Source: VXOI01 sp965197575 (GTDB taxonomy: Bacteria; Chloroflexota; Dehalococcoidia; Lucifugimonadales; UBA3495). Taken from it: 64,000 nt of DNA. Shown in pieces: positions 26,231 through 34,822 of the stretch (position 1 is the stretch's first letter; each line of letters opens with the position of its first letter). The stretch is from assembly GCA_965197575.1 (NCBI GenBank), contig OZ240214.1:1860001-1924000 (forward strand), in the 5' to 3' direction. Under the pieces are notes generated by a model. It searched no databases. It had not been told where the DNA came from and saw only the letters and a program-made list of their open reading frames with translations. The position numbers were made by a program, and so were the translations under genes.

Positions 26231-27376
26231 ATGGAACGAAGCACCCATCGAACGCTGACCACCCACACGGGCAGCCTTCCCCGCCCGGTCCCGTTGCAGG
26301 AAATGTTGCGCAACCACCAAGCGCAGCGGCCCGCCGACCCGGCGGACTTCCAGCGAGAGGTCGACGAGGCCGTGCGTGACACGGTGGCCCACCAGGCCGA
26401 AACCGGCTTGGACGTGATCAACGACGGCGAGCAGGGACGGGTGCAATACGCCACCTACGTGCAGGACCGGCTCACGGGCTTCGATGGCGAGCGCAAGAAC
26501 CGGTTCCGCCCGCGCCTGGACGACGTGGACTTCCCCGAGTACGCGGAAACCCGCAACCAGTCTTCGTCGGCCACCCTGCCGCAGCCCGCCTGCACCGGCC
26601 CTGTCTCCTGGAAGGACTGGCCGGCCGTGCAGAGGGACATCGACCGGCTCCAGGCCGCCACCGGCGGCGCGGGAGCCACCGAAGTCTTTATGACCGCCGC
26701 CTCGCCGGGCGTCATCTCCAACTTCCTGCCCAACGAGTTCTACGCGGACGAGGAGGCATATCTCTACGCCCTAGCCGAGGTGATGAAGGACGAGTACCAG
26801 GCCATCGTCTCGTCCGGCCTGTTGCTGCAAATCGACTGCCCGGACCTGGCCATGACCCGCGTCTCCCAGTACGCCCATCTCATCGTAGAAGAGTTCAAGA
26901 AGGTGGTCGAGCTGCACGTGGAGGTGCTGGACTACGCCCTGCGGGGCATCGACCCGGAGCGGATGCGGCTGCACCTGTGCTGGGGCAACACCGAAGGCCC
27001 TCATCACCACGACATCCCGCTCATGGAAATCATCGACATCGTGCTGAAAGCGCCGCCCGTCGGACTGTCCTTCGAAGGGGCCAACCCCCGGCACGCTCAC
27101 GAATGGAAGGTATGGCGGGACGTCGAGCTGCCCGAGGGCAAAGTCATCATCCCCGGCGTGGTGGACACCACCACCAATTTCATCGAGCACCCGGAGCTGA
27201 TCGCCGAACGGATAGTCCGCTACGCGGAGCTGGTGGGGCGGGAGAATGTCATTGCGGGGAGCGACTGCGGCTTCGGCACCTCGGCCTGGGGCCGCCGGGT
27301 CGACTCCCGCATCGCTTGGGCCAAGCTGTCGGCCATCGTGGAAGGGGCCAGGCTGGCCAGCGCCGAACTGTGGTAG
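26231..27376 (+). CDS. Cobalamin-independent methionine synthase-like (MetE C-terminal type)
   Basis: 381 residues with a single MetE C-terminal-like (UROD/MetE) barrel. The opening TTHTGSLPRPVPLQEML and DVINDGEQGR match the family. Zinc ligands appear as H-x-C in RLHLCWGNTEGP, Glu in LSFEGANPRHAHEW and Cys in IAGSDCGFGTSAWG. The N-terminal barrel of true MetE is missing, as in many Chloroflexota and archaeal proteins; the methyl donor may be different and the acceptor need not be homocysteine. It follows the corrin operon by 52 bases, but nothing else ties it to B12. Confidence 0.85.
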   Translation: MERSTHRTLTTHTGSLPRPVPLQEMLRNHQAQRPADPADFQREVDEAVRDTVAHQAETGLDVINDGEQGRVQYATYVQDRLTGFDGERKNRFRPRLDDVDFPEYAETRNQSSSATLPQPACTGPVSWKDWPAVQRDIDRLQAATGGAGATEVFMTAASPGVISNFLPNEFYADEEAYLYALAEVMKDEYQAIVSSGLLLQIDCPDLAMTRVSQYAHLIVEEFKKVVELHVEVLDYALRGIDPERMRLHLCWGNTEGPHHHDIPLMEIIDIVLKAPPVGLSFEGANPRHAHEWKVWRDVELPEGKVIIPGVVDTTTNFIEHPELIAERIVRYAELVGRENVIAGSDCGFGTSAWGRRVDSRIAWAKLSAIVEGARLASAELW

Positions 27377-27435
27377 GCGGATACCGGGACGCCTGCGTCG
27401 TATAATGTCGGCAGGCGGAAGAACGGAGGTGGCGA

Positions 27436-27735
27436 ATGGCGAGCATCACGATTCACGACCTGGACGAGGAAATAGTGCGTCAACTGAAGACTCGCGCCGA
27501 TCGTCATGGCCGCTCTGAGGAAGACGAAGCCCGCGAGATTCTATGCGCGGCCTTGAAGCCGTTGCCAAAACCTCCCAAGAATCTCGCCAAGGCAATTCGG
27601 GACCGGTTTGAGCCGCTGGGCGGCGTTGTGTTGGAACTCCCAAAGGAGGGATTCGTCCCAGACCCCGTTTTCTTTGGCTGGGACTTCGAGGACAATGACG
27701 ACGATGATAATTCTGGACACGAACGTCGTGTCTGA
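27436..27735 (+). CDS. FitA/VapB-type ribbon-helix-helix antitoxin
   Basis: 99 residues with a strong GGAGGTGG ribosome site. The N-terminus SITIHDLDEEIVRQLKTRAD...HGRSEEDEAREIL is the ribbon-helix-helix DNA-binding unit of FitA-like antitoxins ('plasmid stability protein'). The long C-terminal half (residues ~40-99) is acidic and would wrap the PIN toxin. The toxin gene starts within its last 41 bases, a normal arrangement for fitAB/vapBC. It should repress its own promoter together with the toxin. Confidence 0.88.
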   Translation: MASITIHDLDEEIVRQLKTRADRHGRSEEDEAREILCAALKPLPKPPKNLAKAIRDRFEPLGGVVLELPKEGFVPDPVFFGWDFEDNDDDDNSGHERRV

Positions 27736-28102
27736 GATGATGCTTCCCCGGCCTAGCCCGGTGGTCGGGGAATGGCTCGCCCGGCAGTCGTCAGAAGACG
27801 TGTATGTGTCGGCGGTAACTGAGGCAGAATTGCGTTACGGGGCTAACATTCTGCCCGCAGGGAGGAAACGGGAGCGATTGCTGGAGCAGATTGAGGGAAT
27901 GTTTAGTCAGGACTTCGCTGGCCGCATTCTTCCCTTCGACAGCTATGCGGCCCAAGCATACGCGATTATCGGAGCTACCCGGCGGGCAGCCGGCTACCCA
28001 ATAAGCATATCCGACTGCCAAATCGCGGCCATCGCCAGTTCTCTCGGAGCGGCTGTCGCCACCAGAGACTCGGGGGATTCGAGGGCTGCGGCATTGAGGT
28101 GA
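27695..28102 (+). CDS. FitB/VapC PIN-domain toxin with frameshifted C-terminus
   Basis: 135 residues as read (ATG 27695; the ATG at 27704 is an alternative). The PIN-domain acidic residues are all present: D8 in IILDTNV, E45 in EAELRYG, D107 in SISDCQIAA and D125 in ATRDSGD. After D128 the frame reads SRAAALR and stops at 28102. The next frame, from 28078, reads FEGCGIEVINLW and stops at 28125; that is the usual FitB ending. Adding one T at about 28078 would restore a ~142-residue toxin. The last beta strand is therefore lost; the nuclease may be weakened or inactive. Confidence 0.85.
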   Translation: MTTMIILDTNVVSEMMLPRPSPVVGEWLARQSSEDVYVSAVTEAELRYGANILPAGRKRERLLEQIEGMFSQDFAGRILPFDSYAAQAYAIIGATRRAAGYPISISDCQIAAIASSLGAAVATRDSGDSRAAALR

Positions 28103-28165
28103 TCAACCTCTGGACGGCGCCATAGCGCAGTTTCAGCGACAGCGCCCAGCCTATAGGAGCACGTT

Positions 28166-29221
28166 ATGAAAATCGTGGCCGTTCTCTATCCGGGCGGTCC
28201 CGCGGCCGCAGACACGCCGGAGCTTCTGGGGTGCGCCGAGAACGCTTTGGGCCTGCGGCCGATGCTGGAGTCCGCCGGGCACGAACTCGTGTCCATTTCC
28301 GACGCCGACGCCGGGCTGGAGAGCCACCTGCCCGACGCGGACGTGGTCATCGCCACGCCCTTCTGGCCGGCCTACATGACCCGGGAGCGGATCGCGATGG
28401 CCTCCAACCTGCGGCTGTTGCTGACCGCCGGCGTCGGCTCCGATCATTTCGACCTGGCCGCCGCGGCCGAACGCAACATCACCGTTGCCGAAATCACCGG
28501 CAGCAACGTGGTGAGCGTGGCCGAGCACGTCGTGATGCAAATACTGACCTTGGTGCGGAACTACATCCCGGCCTACCAGGAGGTCGTAGGCGGCGGTTGG
28601 GACATCGGCAAAATCGCCGCCCGCTCCCACGACCTGGAGGACAAGACGGTGGGCATCGTTGGCTTTGGACGCATTGGGCAGCGAGTGGCCGCGCGTCTCA
28701 AGCCCTTCGACGTCCAACTGCGCTATTTCGACTACCGCCGGTTGAACACCGCCGAGGAGCAGGTGCTCGGCGCGCGGTACTCAGCCCTGCGGCCGTTGGT
28801 CCAGGAATGCGACGTGGTCAGCATCAACATCCCGCTCACCCCGGCGACGCAGGGGATGTTCGACCGAGAGCTGCTCTACAGCATGAAGAGGGGCGCCTAC
28901 CTGGTGAACACCGCCCGCGGCCGCATCGTGGACACGGATGCGCTGGTGGAGGTCATGGAGGCGGGCCATCTGGCCGGGTACGCCGGGGACGTCTGGTACC
29001 CGCAGCCCGCCCCCGCCGACCACCCCTGGCGGTCAATGCCCAACCACGCCATGACGCCCCACGTTTCGGGCACGTCCCTGGAGGCGCAGAAGCGCTATGC
29101 CGACGGCGTACGGGAATGCCTGGAGAATTTCCTGGCGGGGACGCCCATCGACCGGGACTACATCATAGTTGACGGCGGCCGCGTCACCAGCCCCAGCTAC
29201 AGCTACGCCTACGAGCAGTAG
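28166..29221 (+). CDS. fdh: NAD-dependent formate dehydrogenase (D-2-hydroxyacid dehydrogenase fold)
   Basis: 351 residues. Unlike general hydroxyacid dehydrogenases it carries the whole metal-free formate dehydrogenase pattern. This includes IATPFWPAYMTRERI, LTAGVGSDHFDL, EITGSNVVSVAEHVVM (N114), the Rossmann loop GFGRIG (166-171), R251 in NTARGRIVD, Q280 in WYPQPAPADHPWR and H299 in MTPHVSGTSLEAQKRYADG. D189 after strand 2 suggests NAD rather than NADP. It oxidises formate to CO2, giving NADH. It is about 50 residues shorter than the Pseudomonas or Candida enzymes, mostly at the N-terminus. No formate-producing gene is next to it. Confidence 0.92.
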   Translation: MKIVAVLYPGGPAAADTPELLGCAENALGLRPMLESAGHELVSISDADAGLESHLPDADVVIATPFWPAYMTRERIAMASNLRLLLTAGVGSDHFDLAAAAERNITVAEITGSNVVSVAEHVVMQILTLVRNYIPAYQEVVGGGWDIGKIAARSHDLEDKTVGIVGFGRIGQRVAARLKPFDVQLRYFDYRRLNTAEEQVLGARYSALRPLVQECDVVSINIPLTPATQGMFDRELLYSMKRGAYLVNTARGRIVDTDALVEVMEAGHLAGYAGDVWYPQPAPADHPWRSMPNHAMTPHVSGTSLEAQKRYADGVRECLENFLAGTPIDRDYIIVDGGRVTSPSYSYAYEQ

Positions 29222-29227
29222 CCGGGC

Positions 29228-29524
29228 CTAACCGGGGAGGGCCTGGGTGAGCTGGGTCAAGACAGACCTGGGGCTGGTGATGGTGAGCACGGCCAATTCG
29301 GAATCGCGGTTTCGGGCTTGGGCGGCGACGTAGCGCCGGTCGGCCAGCGACACGTCGGAATCGATCAGCAGCGCGGCGTATTCGGACGAACCCACCATGT
29401 CGATGGCCACCCCGTCGTCGGTAGTGCTGGTGACGATGTAGCCCGCGCTCTCCAGCAGCCGTGTAAGACGGTCGATGGATTCCCGGCTCCTGCCGATTAT
29501 TACCAGGCGCTTGTTCTGGTACAT
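29228..29524 (-). CDS. Truncated receiver-like (response regulator) protein
   Basis: 98 residues resembling the first two-thirds of a CheY-type receiver. RLVIIGRSRESIDRLTRLLESAGYIV is strand 1 and helix 1, and AALLIDSDVSLADRRYVAA contains the usual phosphorylation region with Asp. The paired acidic residues after strand 1 are replaced by Gly-Arg, and the conserved Lys of strand 5 is not seen, so phosphorylation is doubtful. No output domain or kinase is nearby. It lies 27 bases downstream of the ABC permease gene on the same strand and may be part of that operon. Confidence 0.6.
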   Translation of the reverse strand: MYQNKRLVIIGRSRESIDRLTRLLESAGYIVTSTTDDGVAIDMVGSSEYAALLIDSDVSLADRRYVAAQARNRDSELAVLTITSPRSVLTQLTQALPG

Positions 29525-29551
29525 CCGTTGCTCCCAAATGGCTGCTGACCG

Positions 29552-30277
29552 TCAGGACACGTCCATTCGCGTCAACCGGCGCACGGAAAGCCCGAAAAAG
29601 AGGCCGGTCACCAAGACCGCCCCCACCAAGGCCACGGGGAGTTCAATCACCCGGTCGCCGATGGACTCGAAGGCCGACTTGTCCAGCCCGTACATTATCG
29701 CCAGCGTGTAGCCGCGAACGCTCAGGTAGTTCACCCCGTCGATGAACGAGCCGATGATACCTTCCCACAGCAGCACGTAGAGCAGGGCGAAGGCCAACGC
29801 CCGCCCCGTCACCAGGCCAGCCCAAGTGAAAATCGCCGCGTAAGCCGACACGCCCAAGACCAGCGCCACGGCCACCGCCAGCGCCGGCTGGAGTTCGACG
29901 CTGAGGCCGACGATGGCTGACACCGCTCCGCTGATTACGATCAGCGGGCCGCAGATGGCGACGGCGGCCAGCAGCTTGGGCAGCGCGATACGCCAGCGGG
30001 GAATGGGCATCAGGACCAGGTTGCTCAGGGTGCCGTCTTCCAGGTCGTTGCCGAAGGCCGCGGTGGACAGTGTCATGGTGACTATCGGCAGAATCCCGGC
30101 CACCAACAGGCCGTCGAGCAAGACGTTGATGTAATCGTCCTGCCCAAGTCCGCCGTCTCCTGAGACCAAGACCACGATCACGGCGAGGGCCACCGGCAGG
30201 GCGGCGAGGAACAGGATCAGCGCCAACCGGGCCGGGCCAGTCAACTGCCGAAACGAAAGCCAGAATACCGGCAGCAT
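29552..30277 (-). CDS. ABC-2 type transporter permease
   Basis: 241 residues with six hydrophobic segments (for example LALILFLAALPVALAVIVVLV and ALAVAVALVLGVSAYAAIFTW). DLEDGTLSNLVLMPIPRWRIALPKLLAA lies after the second helix and matches the ABC-2 permease coupling region. It should pair with the ATPase encoded immediately upstream: its ATG is one base after the ATPase stop. The substrate is unknown. It is the last transporter gene of the four-gene operon. Confidence 0.85.
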   Translation of the reverse strand: MLPVFWLSFRQLTGPARLALILFLAALPVALAVIVVLVSGDGGLGQDDYINVLLDGLLVAGILPIVTMTLSTAAFGNDLEDGTLSNLVLMPIPRWRIALPKLLAAVAICGPLIVISGAVSAIVGLSVELQPALAVAVALVLGVSAYAAIFTWAGLVTGRALAFALLYVLLWEGIIGSFIDGVNYLSVRGYTLAIMYGLDKSAFESIGDRVIELPVALVGAVLVTGLFFGLSVRRLTRMDVS

Positions 30278-31210
30278 CTAGCGTTCCACCACGTAGCCGA
30301 AGATGCTCTCCAGCGATTCGTCCAGCGGCTCGACCGCGAACAGCCGGGCCCCCAACTCGCGGGCGATTCTTGGAATGGACTCTTGCAGGACACCGACGTT
30401 CCGGGTCAAGACGACCAGATCGCTGTCGGGGCCGAGGTTCACCGAGTCCACCTCCTCGAGGCGCACCAGCTCCGCCGCCATCGCCCGCGGCGAGTCGGTC
30501 ACGATGCGCACCTTGTAGGCCTGCTCGTCCAGCTTCTCGCGGATGGCCCGGATGTCGCCCGCCGCCGCCAGCTTGCCGCTGACCATGAGCACGATGCGGT
30601 CGGCCAGGACCTCGACTTCCTCCAGGATGTGCGACGATACCAGCACGGTGCGGCCTTCCTCGGCGAAGCGCTGCATGGCGGCGTGGAATTCCAGGCGCTG
30701 CCTCGGGTCGGTGCCGCTGAGCGGCTCGTCCAGGATCAGGACTTCCGGGTCGTGGACCAGCGCCGCCGCCAGCCGCATCCTCTGCCGCATCCCCCTGGAA
30801 TAAGTCCCGAGACGGCGGTCTTGGACATCGGACATTCCGACGATCTGCATCGCCCGGTCCACGTAGGAGCCGACGGGATCGAGGCCGCGCATTTTCGCCG
30901 TGGATTCCAGGAATTGGCGTCCCGTGAAGAAGCCGTAGACCGCTTCCCTCTCGGTCATCACGCCGATGCGGTGGTACAACTGAGGATTGTCCCGAACCGG
31001 CTCTCCCAGCACCCTCACCGTGCCCTCCGAGCAACCGGCCAGCCCGGAAATCAGGTGCAACAGCGTAGACTTGCCCGCGCCGTTGGGGCCGAGCAGGCCG
31101 GTGATGCCGGGAAACACCTGCACTGAGACAGCGTTCACCGCCACCACGTCGCCGTACCACTTGGAGACGCTATTGACGTCGATCGCCGCGGTCGCCTGGG
31201 TCGCAGTCAT
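30278..31210 (-). CDS. ABC transporter ATP-binding protein
   Basis: 310 residues from ATG 31210 (a TTG at 31216 would overlap the upstream stop). Walker A is GLLGPNGAGKSTLL, the signature is TYSRGMRQRMRLAAALVHDP, Walker B is VLILDEPLSGTDP and the switch His is in LVSSHILEE. The C-terminal ~90 residues form the regulatory extension common in ABC-2 exporter ATPases. It pairs with the permease directly downstream, and the gap from the upstream permease stop is two bases. Confidence 0.93.
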   Translation of the reverse strand: MTATQATAAIDVNSVSKWYGDVVAVNAVSVQVFPGITGLLGPNGAGKSTLLHLISGLAGCSEGTVRVLGEPVRDNPQLYHRIGVMTEREAVYGFFTGRQFLESTAKMRGLDPVGSYVDRAMQIVGMSDVQDRRLGTYSRGMRQRMRLAAALVHDPEVLILDEPLSGTDPRQRLEFHAAMQRFAEEGRTVLVSSHILEEVEVLADRIVLMVSGKLAAAGDIRAIREKLDEQAYKVRIVTDSPRAMAAELVRLEEVDSVNLGPDSDLVVLTRNVGVLQESIPRIARELGARLFAVEPLDESLESIFGYVVER

Positions 31211-31212
31211 AT

Positions 31213-32145
31213 TCAAGTGACCATCCTATTGTATCGCCGCCAGAGCAGGAAGGCCGGCCCGGCCGTGACCAGGGCCCACCAGAGGATGGGCACGGGAAGC
31301 GGCAGGTCGCGGGAGAAGTTGGCGTCTTCGGGATCGATGCCGGGGTTATTCTCCTTGTCGAATATTATGTCGTTCACCCGCGTTGGGATCTCGCCCACGC
31401 TCACCAGGGTCAGCCACTTGGCTGCGCTGCCGGTGACCGGCTCGCAGTCGCCCGGCCCATCGTCGTCGATGCAAGCGGTCAAGGAACCGGCCACGAGGGA
31501 GGAGATAATGAACAAGCCGATTATAAAGGCGGCGGCATAGGCCCGCCGGTCGGTGAACGCGGCCACCGCCAACGGTATAGTGGCCACGAACAGCGCCACC
31601 ACCAGCCCCGCGCCCAGGATGCGGGGTATATCCAGCCAGTTCTCCTTCAGGTACTCGGCCGGGTCGGACGCGGCCAGGATCAGCCCGGCCAGCAACACCA
31701 ACTGTCCCGAATAGACTAGGGTGAGCGTGATGGTGAAGAAGGCCAGCCACCGGCCGGCTACGTAGTCAGTGGGCGTCAACGGGCGCACCAGATAGAGGTT
31801 GATCACGCCGTTGCGGCGGTCGGGGCAGAGCAGTTCCGGCCCGATTATGGCCGCGAACAGGAACAGTATGATCGAGATCAGCTCGTAGTAATCGGAGTGA
31901 GTGGGCAGCTCGTCGGCCAGCGGTTCGATTAGCGCAGCGACCAAGGCCATGATGACGGCCGGGGCAATGGCCGCGCCGAACATCGAGATGGCGAGCACCT
32001 TGGCCAAGGGGCCGCGGCCGATGCCCAAGGCGGTCCGCAGGCCGTTGACGTACAGGGCCCGCCGCGCCCTCGACCGCCCTTCCCGCGGCCCGTCGTAATA
32101 CTGGTAGCCAAGATCGAAGACCTCGGCGTTCGATTGGCCGCTCAT
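31213..32145 (-). CDS. ABC transporter permease
   Basis: 310 residues. After a short cytoplasmic start (VFDLGYQYYDGPREGR, typical for this permease type) come about six membrane segments. The conserved coupling element is CPDRRNGVINLYLVRPLTPTDYVAGR. A polar loop with Cys residues and an acidic patch (ACIDDDGPGDCEPVTG) faces out. It overlaps the upstream ATPase gene by four bases and presumably forms the transporter with it. Confidence 0.88.
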   Translation of the reverse strand: MSGQSNAEVFDLGYQYYDGPREGRSRARRALYVNGLRTALGIGRGPLAKVLAISMFGAAIAPAVIMALVAALIEPLADELPTHSDYYELISIILFLFAAIIGPELLCPDRRNGVINLYLVRPLTPTDYVAGRWLAFFTITLTLVYSGQLVLLAGLILAASDPAEYLKENWLDIPRILGAGLVVALFVATIPLAVAAFTDRRAYAAAFIIGLFIISSLVAGSLTACIDDDGPGDCEPVTGSAAKWLTLVSVGEIPTRVNDIIFDKENNPGIDPEDANFSRDLPLPVPILWWALVTAGPAFLLWRRYNRMVT

Positions 32146-33041
32146 CGCCCAGCCCGAAAAATCTCGGCAAGTTGGTGGCGGCGCGCGGACATCCGGCGCA
32201 AGCGGGCGCCCGTCTCCGCCACGGCGTCGCGTATGTCGTCGAACTGGGCCTCGGACTGTAGCTCGACGGCTAGAAACGGCCCTTCAACGGTCACGGCGAC
32301 GCCTCGTTCCGCCAGTGCGGTGGCCACCTCTTCCCGCTTGTCGTAAACGTCGACCACGATGACCTGGGTCTCGGTGGTGAAACCGGCAACGGCCCCTTCT
32401 TCCACTACCTTGCCGCCTTCCAGCACCACTATTCGGTCGCAGGTGCTCTCGACGTCGCCCATCAGATGAGAGGAGAGGATTATGCTGATGCCGAACTCCC
32501 GGCCCGTGCGGCGCACCAGTTGCAGCATCTCGTCGCGCCCGGAAGGGTCGAGGCCGGCGGTAGGTTCGTCCAGGAACACCAGCGCCGGGTCGTGCACCAG
32601 GGCCTGGGCTAGCTTCACCCGCTGCTTCATGCCGGTGGAATACTGCCCGATGGGGCGGTAGCGCTCCTCTTCCAGGCCGACGTGCCGCAGGACGTCGGCC
32701 GCGCGTGTCCGGGCTTGAGCGGGGGGAAGTCCGGAGACCTGGGCCATATGGGAGAGGAACTCCGCGGCGGTGGTCGACGGTGGCAGGCAGTCGTGCTCAG
32801 GCATGTAGCCCAAACGCTCCCGCACTTCCGGCGAGTCGTAGGGGCGTTGGCCCATCACCTCCGCCGAGCCGGAGGTGGGCCGGATCAAGCCGAGGGAGAG
32901 TTTGATCGCCGTGCTCTTCCCCGCCCCGTTGGGGCCGAGCAGCCCGGTGATGCCATCGGTGACCTGAAAGTCGACAGAATCCAGGGCAATGGTCGCCCCA
33001 TACCGCTTGGTCAGGCTATTCGCTTCCAGCAATACCGCCAT
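32142..33041 (-). CDS. ABC transporter ATP-binding protein
   Basis: 299 residues, first gene of the operon. Walker A is GLLGPNGAGKSTAIK, the Q-loop region includes YMPEHDCLPP, the signature is QYSTGMKQRVKLAQALVHDP, Walker B is VFLDEPTAGLDPSG and the switch is LSSHLMGD. The C-terminal extension of ~80 residues resembles that of the second ATPase. Two ATPase/permease pairs in one unit suggest either two separate ABC-2 exporters or one heteromeric complex. The substrate is unknown. Confidence 0.93.
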   Translation of the reverse strand: MAVLLEANSLTKRYGATIALDSVDFQVTDGITGLLGPNGAGKSTAIKLSLGLIRPTSGSAEVMGQRPYDSPEVRERLGYMPEHDCLPPSTTAAEFLSHMAQVSGLPPAQARTRAADVLRHVGLEEERYRPIGQYSTGMKQRVKLAQALVHDPALVFLDEPTAGLDPSGRDEMLQLVRRTGREFGISIILSSHLMGDVESTCDRIVVLEGGKVVEEGAVAGFTTETQVIVVDVYDKREEVATALAERGVAVTVEGPFLAVELQSEAQFDDIRDAVAETGARLRRMSARRHQLAEIFRAGR

Positions 33042-33103
33042 GCATCAAGTATACTGTCAAGGTTTTGCTTCTAGCCACCGCTGGCCCGTCGGTTCTCACG
33101 GTT

Positions 33104-33613
33104 TCAAATCTTCAGGCGACGGACACACCTTTCGACGTCCTTCAGACCATCGTACACTCTTGGGAAATGTGAATTGATGATCACGGGTGGCGCAATCAAG
33201 GTCTGGGTAACGCTGTCAATGTAGGAATGAGCCTCTTGATCACGCTGCTGCTTTAGTGTGCCCAGGCTCGATTTCATAAGGTGGAACTTTGTAGGATCAA
33301 ACATCCCCTCCAGATCTTCCAATTTAACCAGGCCTACGACCCGCATCAACATCGCCCGAAAATTGTCTTCATAATCGAACCCGTAAGTTCTTCTAATTAT
33401 CCGGGTCTCTACATGCGCCAAGTTCGCGGCATCAACCAAATGTTTCCGGGCACAGTCCATCACGATTTTGTCCATCGTGTCTTCGATCCAGCCACACAAC
33501 TCCAAAAGGGCCAGCTTGGAATAGTAGAGAGGGTCTCGAGGGTTACGGAACTTCCTCCTGTATCGTGAATCCAACTCGCGCAGGTTTCTGGCAATGGCAG
33601 CCTTGTTGACCAT
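33104..33613 (-). CDS. HEPN-domain putative ribonuclease, partner of the DUF262 protein
   Basis: 169 residues from ATG 33613, one base after the DUF262 stop (TAACATG), so translation is coupled; an upstream in-frame start would overlap the DUF262 gene. All-helical, with the HEPN nuclease motif R124-x4-H129 (QQRDQEAHS). ALLELCGWIEDTMDKIVMD and HVETRIIRRTYGFDYEDNFRAML resemble the RiboL-PSP or MAE_28990-type HEPN families. HEPN proteins with R-x4-6-H cleave RNA and act as toxins or abortive-infection effectors. Base composition is clearly lower in GC than the neighbours. The exact HEPN subfamily is my estimate. Confidence 0.75.
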   Translation of the reverse strand: MVNKAAIARNLRELDSRYRRKFRNPRDPLYYSKLALLELCGWIEDTMDKIVMDCARKHLVDAANLAHVETRIIRRTYGFDYEDNFRAMLMRVVGLVKLEDLEGMFDPTKFHLMKSSLGTLKQQRDQEAHSYIDSVTQTLIAPPVIINSHFPRVYDGLKDVERCVRRLKI

Positions 33614-33614
33614 G

Positions 33615-34727
33615 TTACTGCCCGGCGAATACCCGCTCCGCCGTGGACAGACGACCGAGGACTCTTGCCCTGCCGGAAAGTCCCTCCCGCAGATTTTCGT
33701 CCGAGAATTCTTCGGATGCGAGCAGCTCATCGTACATTTGGAGAATTTTATCGCCGGGCAGTGTCTCGAGTTTGCTAAGGTTCAGGGACACTCCAACCAG
33801 TGTCGCTTCCAGCACCGATACTCCACGCAACCCATCGGGTCTGACTTGAAATATGTCCTCAAGAACGATTTTGACCGTTCGAGTGAACAAGTCCTTCTTG
33901 TCGTTTAGAAATTGCTCGCTTGGTTCACGGTGCTTCAGCATGTATCTGTTCAGGAAATTCGCCAAGCCTTCTTTATACTCTTGGTAGCCATCGTGAAAAG
34001 CAAAGAAACGTAGTATTCGCTCCTGCCCGCGATACCGGTCGCCTTCAGTTGAAGAGCGTCCGGTTATTTTGAGCCAATCCGAATCACGGTCTATATCCCG
34101 CAGAAAATCGTTGAACGTGCCCGAATAGATACAGTTCCGTATCTCTTGGTTATTGAGTTTGAACCCACCGGTGTTGAGGCGGTGGAAAATGGTGAATAGA
34201 TAGTCCATATGGTCGCCTTTGGAATAGTCGCAACGGATTACCGTGATCGGCAGGGAGAGATTCTGGACCCGACTGTAATACCGCTGCAAGTCGAAATCTT
34301 CGAGAAAACTTGGCACCCATTGCCCGGAAATAGCCGGATCCACGTCTTCGAGACGGGAGAGCCGCCAATTATCGCCGCGCAGGAATCGAATGATACTCCA
34401 CATACGCTGGAGGCCGTCGATAACTTGCCATTTCTGGGACTTGTAATCCAGGCTGAAACACATTGTGGGAATCGGCAACTGCTTCACGAGGGAATCGATA
34501 AACCGCGTCTGCACCGGGGCCGGCCACACGATTTCCCTTTGGAACTGCGGGCTAATCTCAAGCTGTCTTTCTCGGAACATCCGAAACAGGTCGGCGCACG
34601 ACCTGAGTTCGTTGTAGGCGATCAGATCCGCGGGCGGCACCGAGAAGCCGTCGATTTCTCGAAAAGTCAAGTCTTCGAGTTCGCGGAGATCTATCTCGGG
34701 ATTTGTCGTTGCCATCGCTGCCCCCAT
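33615..34727 (-). CDS. DUF262-family protein (GmrSD N-domain/ParB-like), defence partner
   Basis: 370 residues. The DUF262 pattern is clear: LEISPQFQREIVWP at 58-69, IPTMCFSLDYKSQKWQVIDG, then the D104-G-L-Q-R108 motif (usually DGQQR) and LRFLRGDNW-like continuation, HRLNTGGFKLNNQEIRNC and RILRFFAF. DUF262 is an NTP-using or nuclease domain of ParB-like fold found in type IV restriction enzymes (GmrS, BrxU) and Ssp systems. Here it is a stand-alone copy coupled to a HEPN gene. One Gln of the motif is replaced by Leu, so catalysis may be altered. An internal ATG at 34715 is an alternative start. GC is low relative to the flanks. Confidence 0.85.
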   Translation of the reverse strand: MGAAMATTNPEIDLRELEDLTFREIDGFSVPPADLIAYNELRSCADLFRMFRERQLEISPQFQREIVWPAPVQTRFIDSLVKQLPIPTMCFSLDYKSQKWQVIDGLQRMWSIIRFLRGDNWRLSRLEDVDPAISGQWVPSFLEDFDLQRYYSRVQNLSLPITVIRCDYSKGDHMDYLFTIFHRLNTGGFKLNNQEIRNCIYSGTFNDFLRDIDRDSDWLKITGRSSTEGDRYRGQERILRFFAFHDGYQEYKEGLANFLNRYMLKHREPSEQFLNDKKDLFTRTVKIVLEDIFQVRPDGLRGVSVLEATLVGVSLNLSKLETLPGDKILQMYDELLASEEFSDENLREGLSGRARVLGRLSTAERVFAGQ

Positions 34728-34822
34728 TGGCCGAGAACTATCGTTTAGCCAAGCTGCTGGCTTCCGGTAAAACGGTCACACTTCCAGTATATGCCTCTGA
34801 ACCAATTGGGGCGCCGCGCCAT

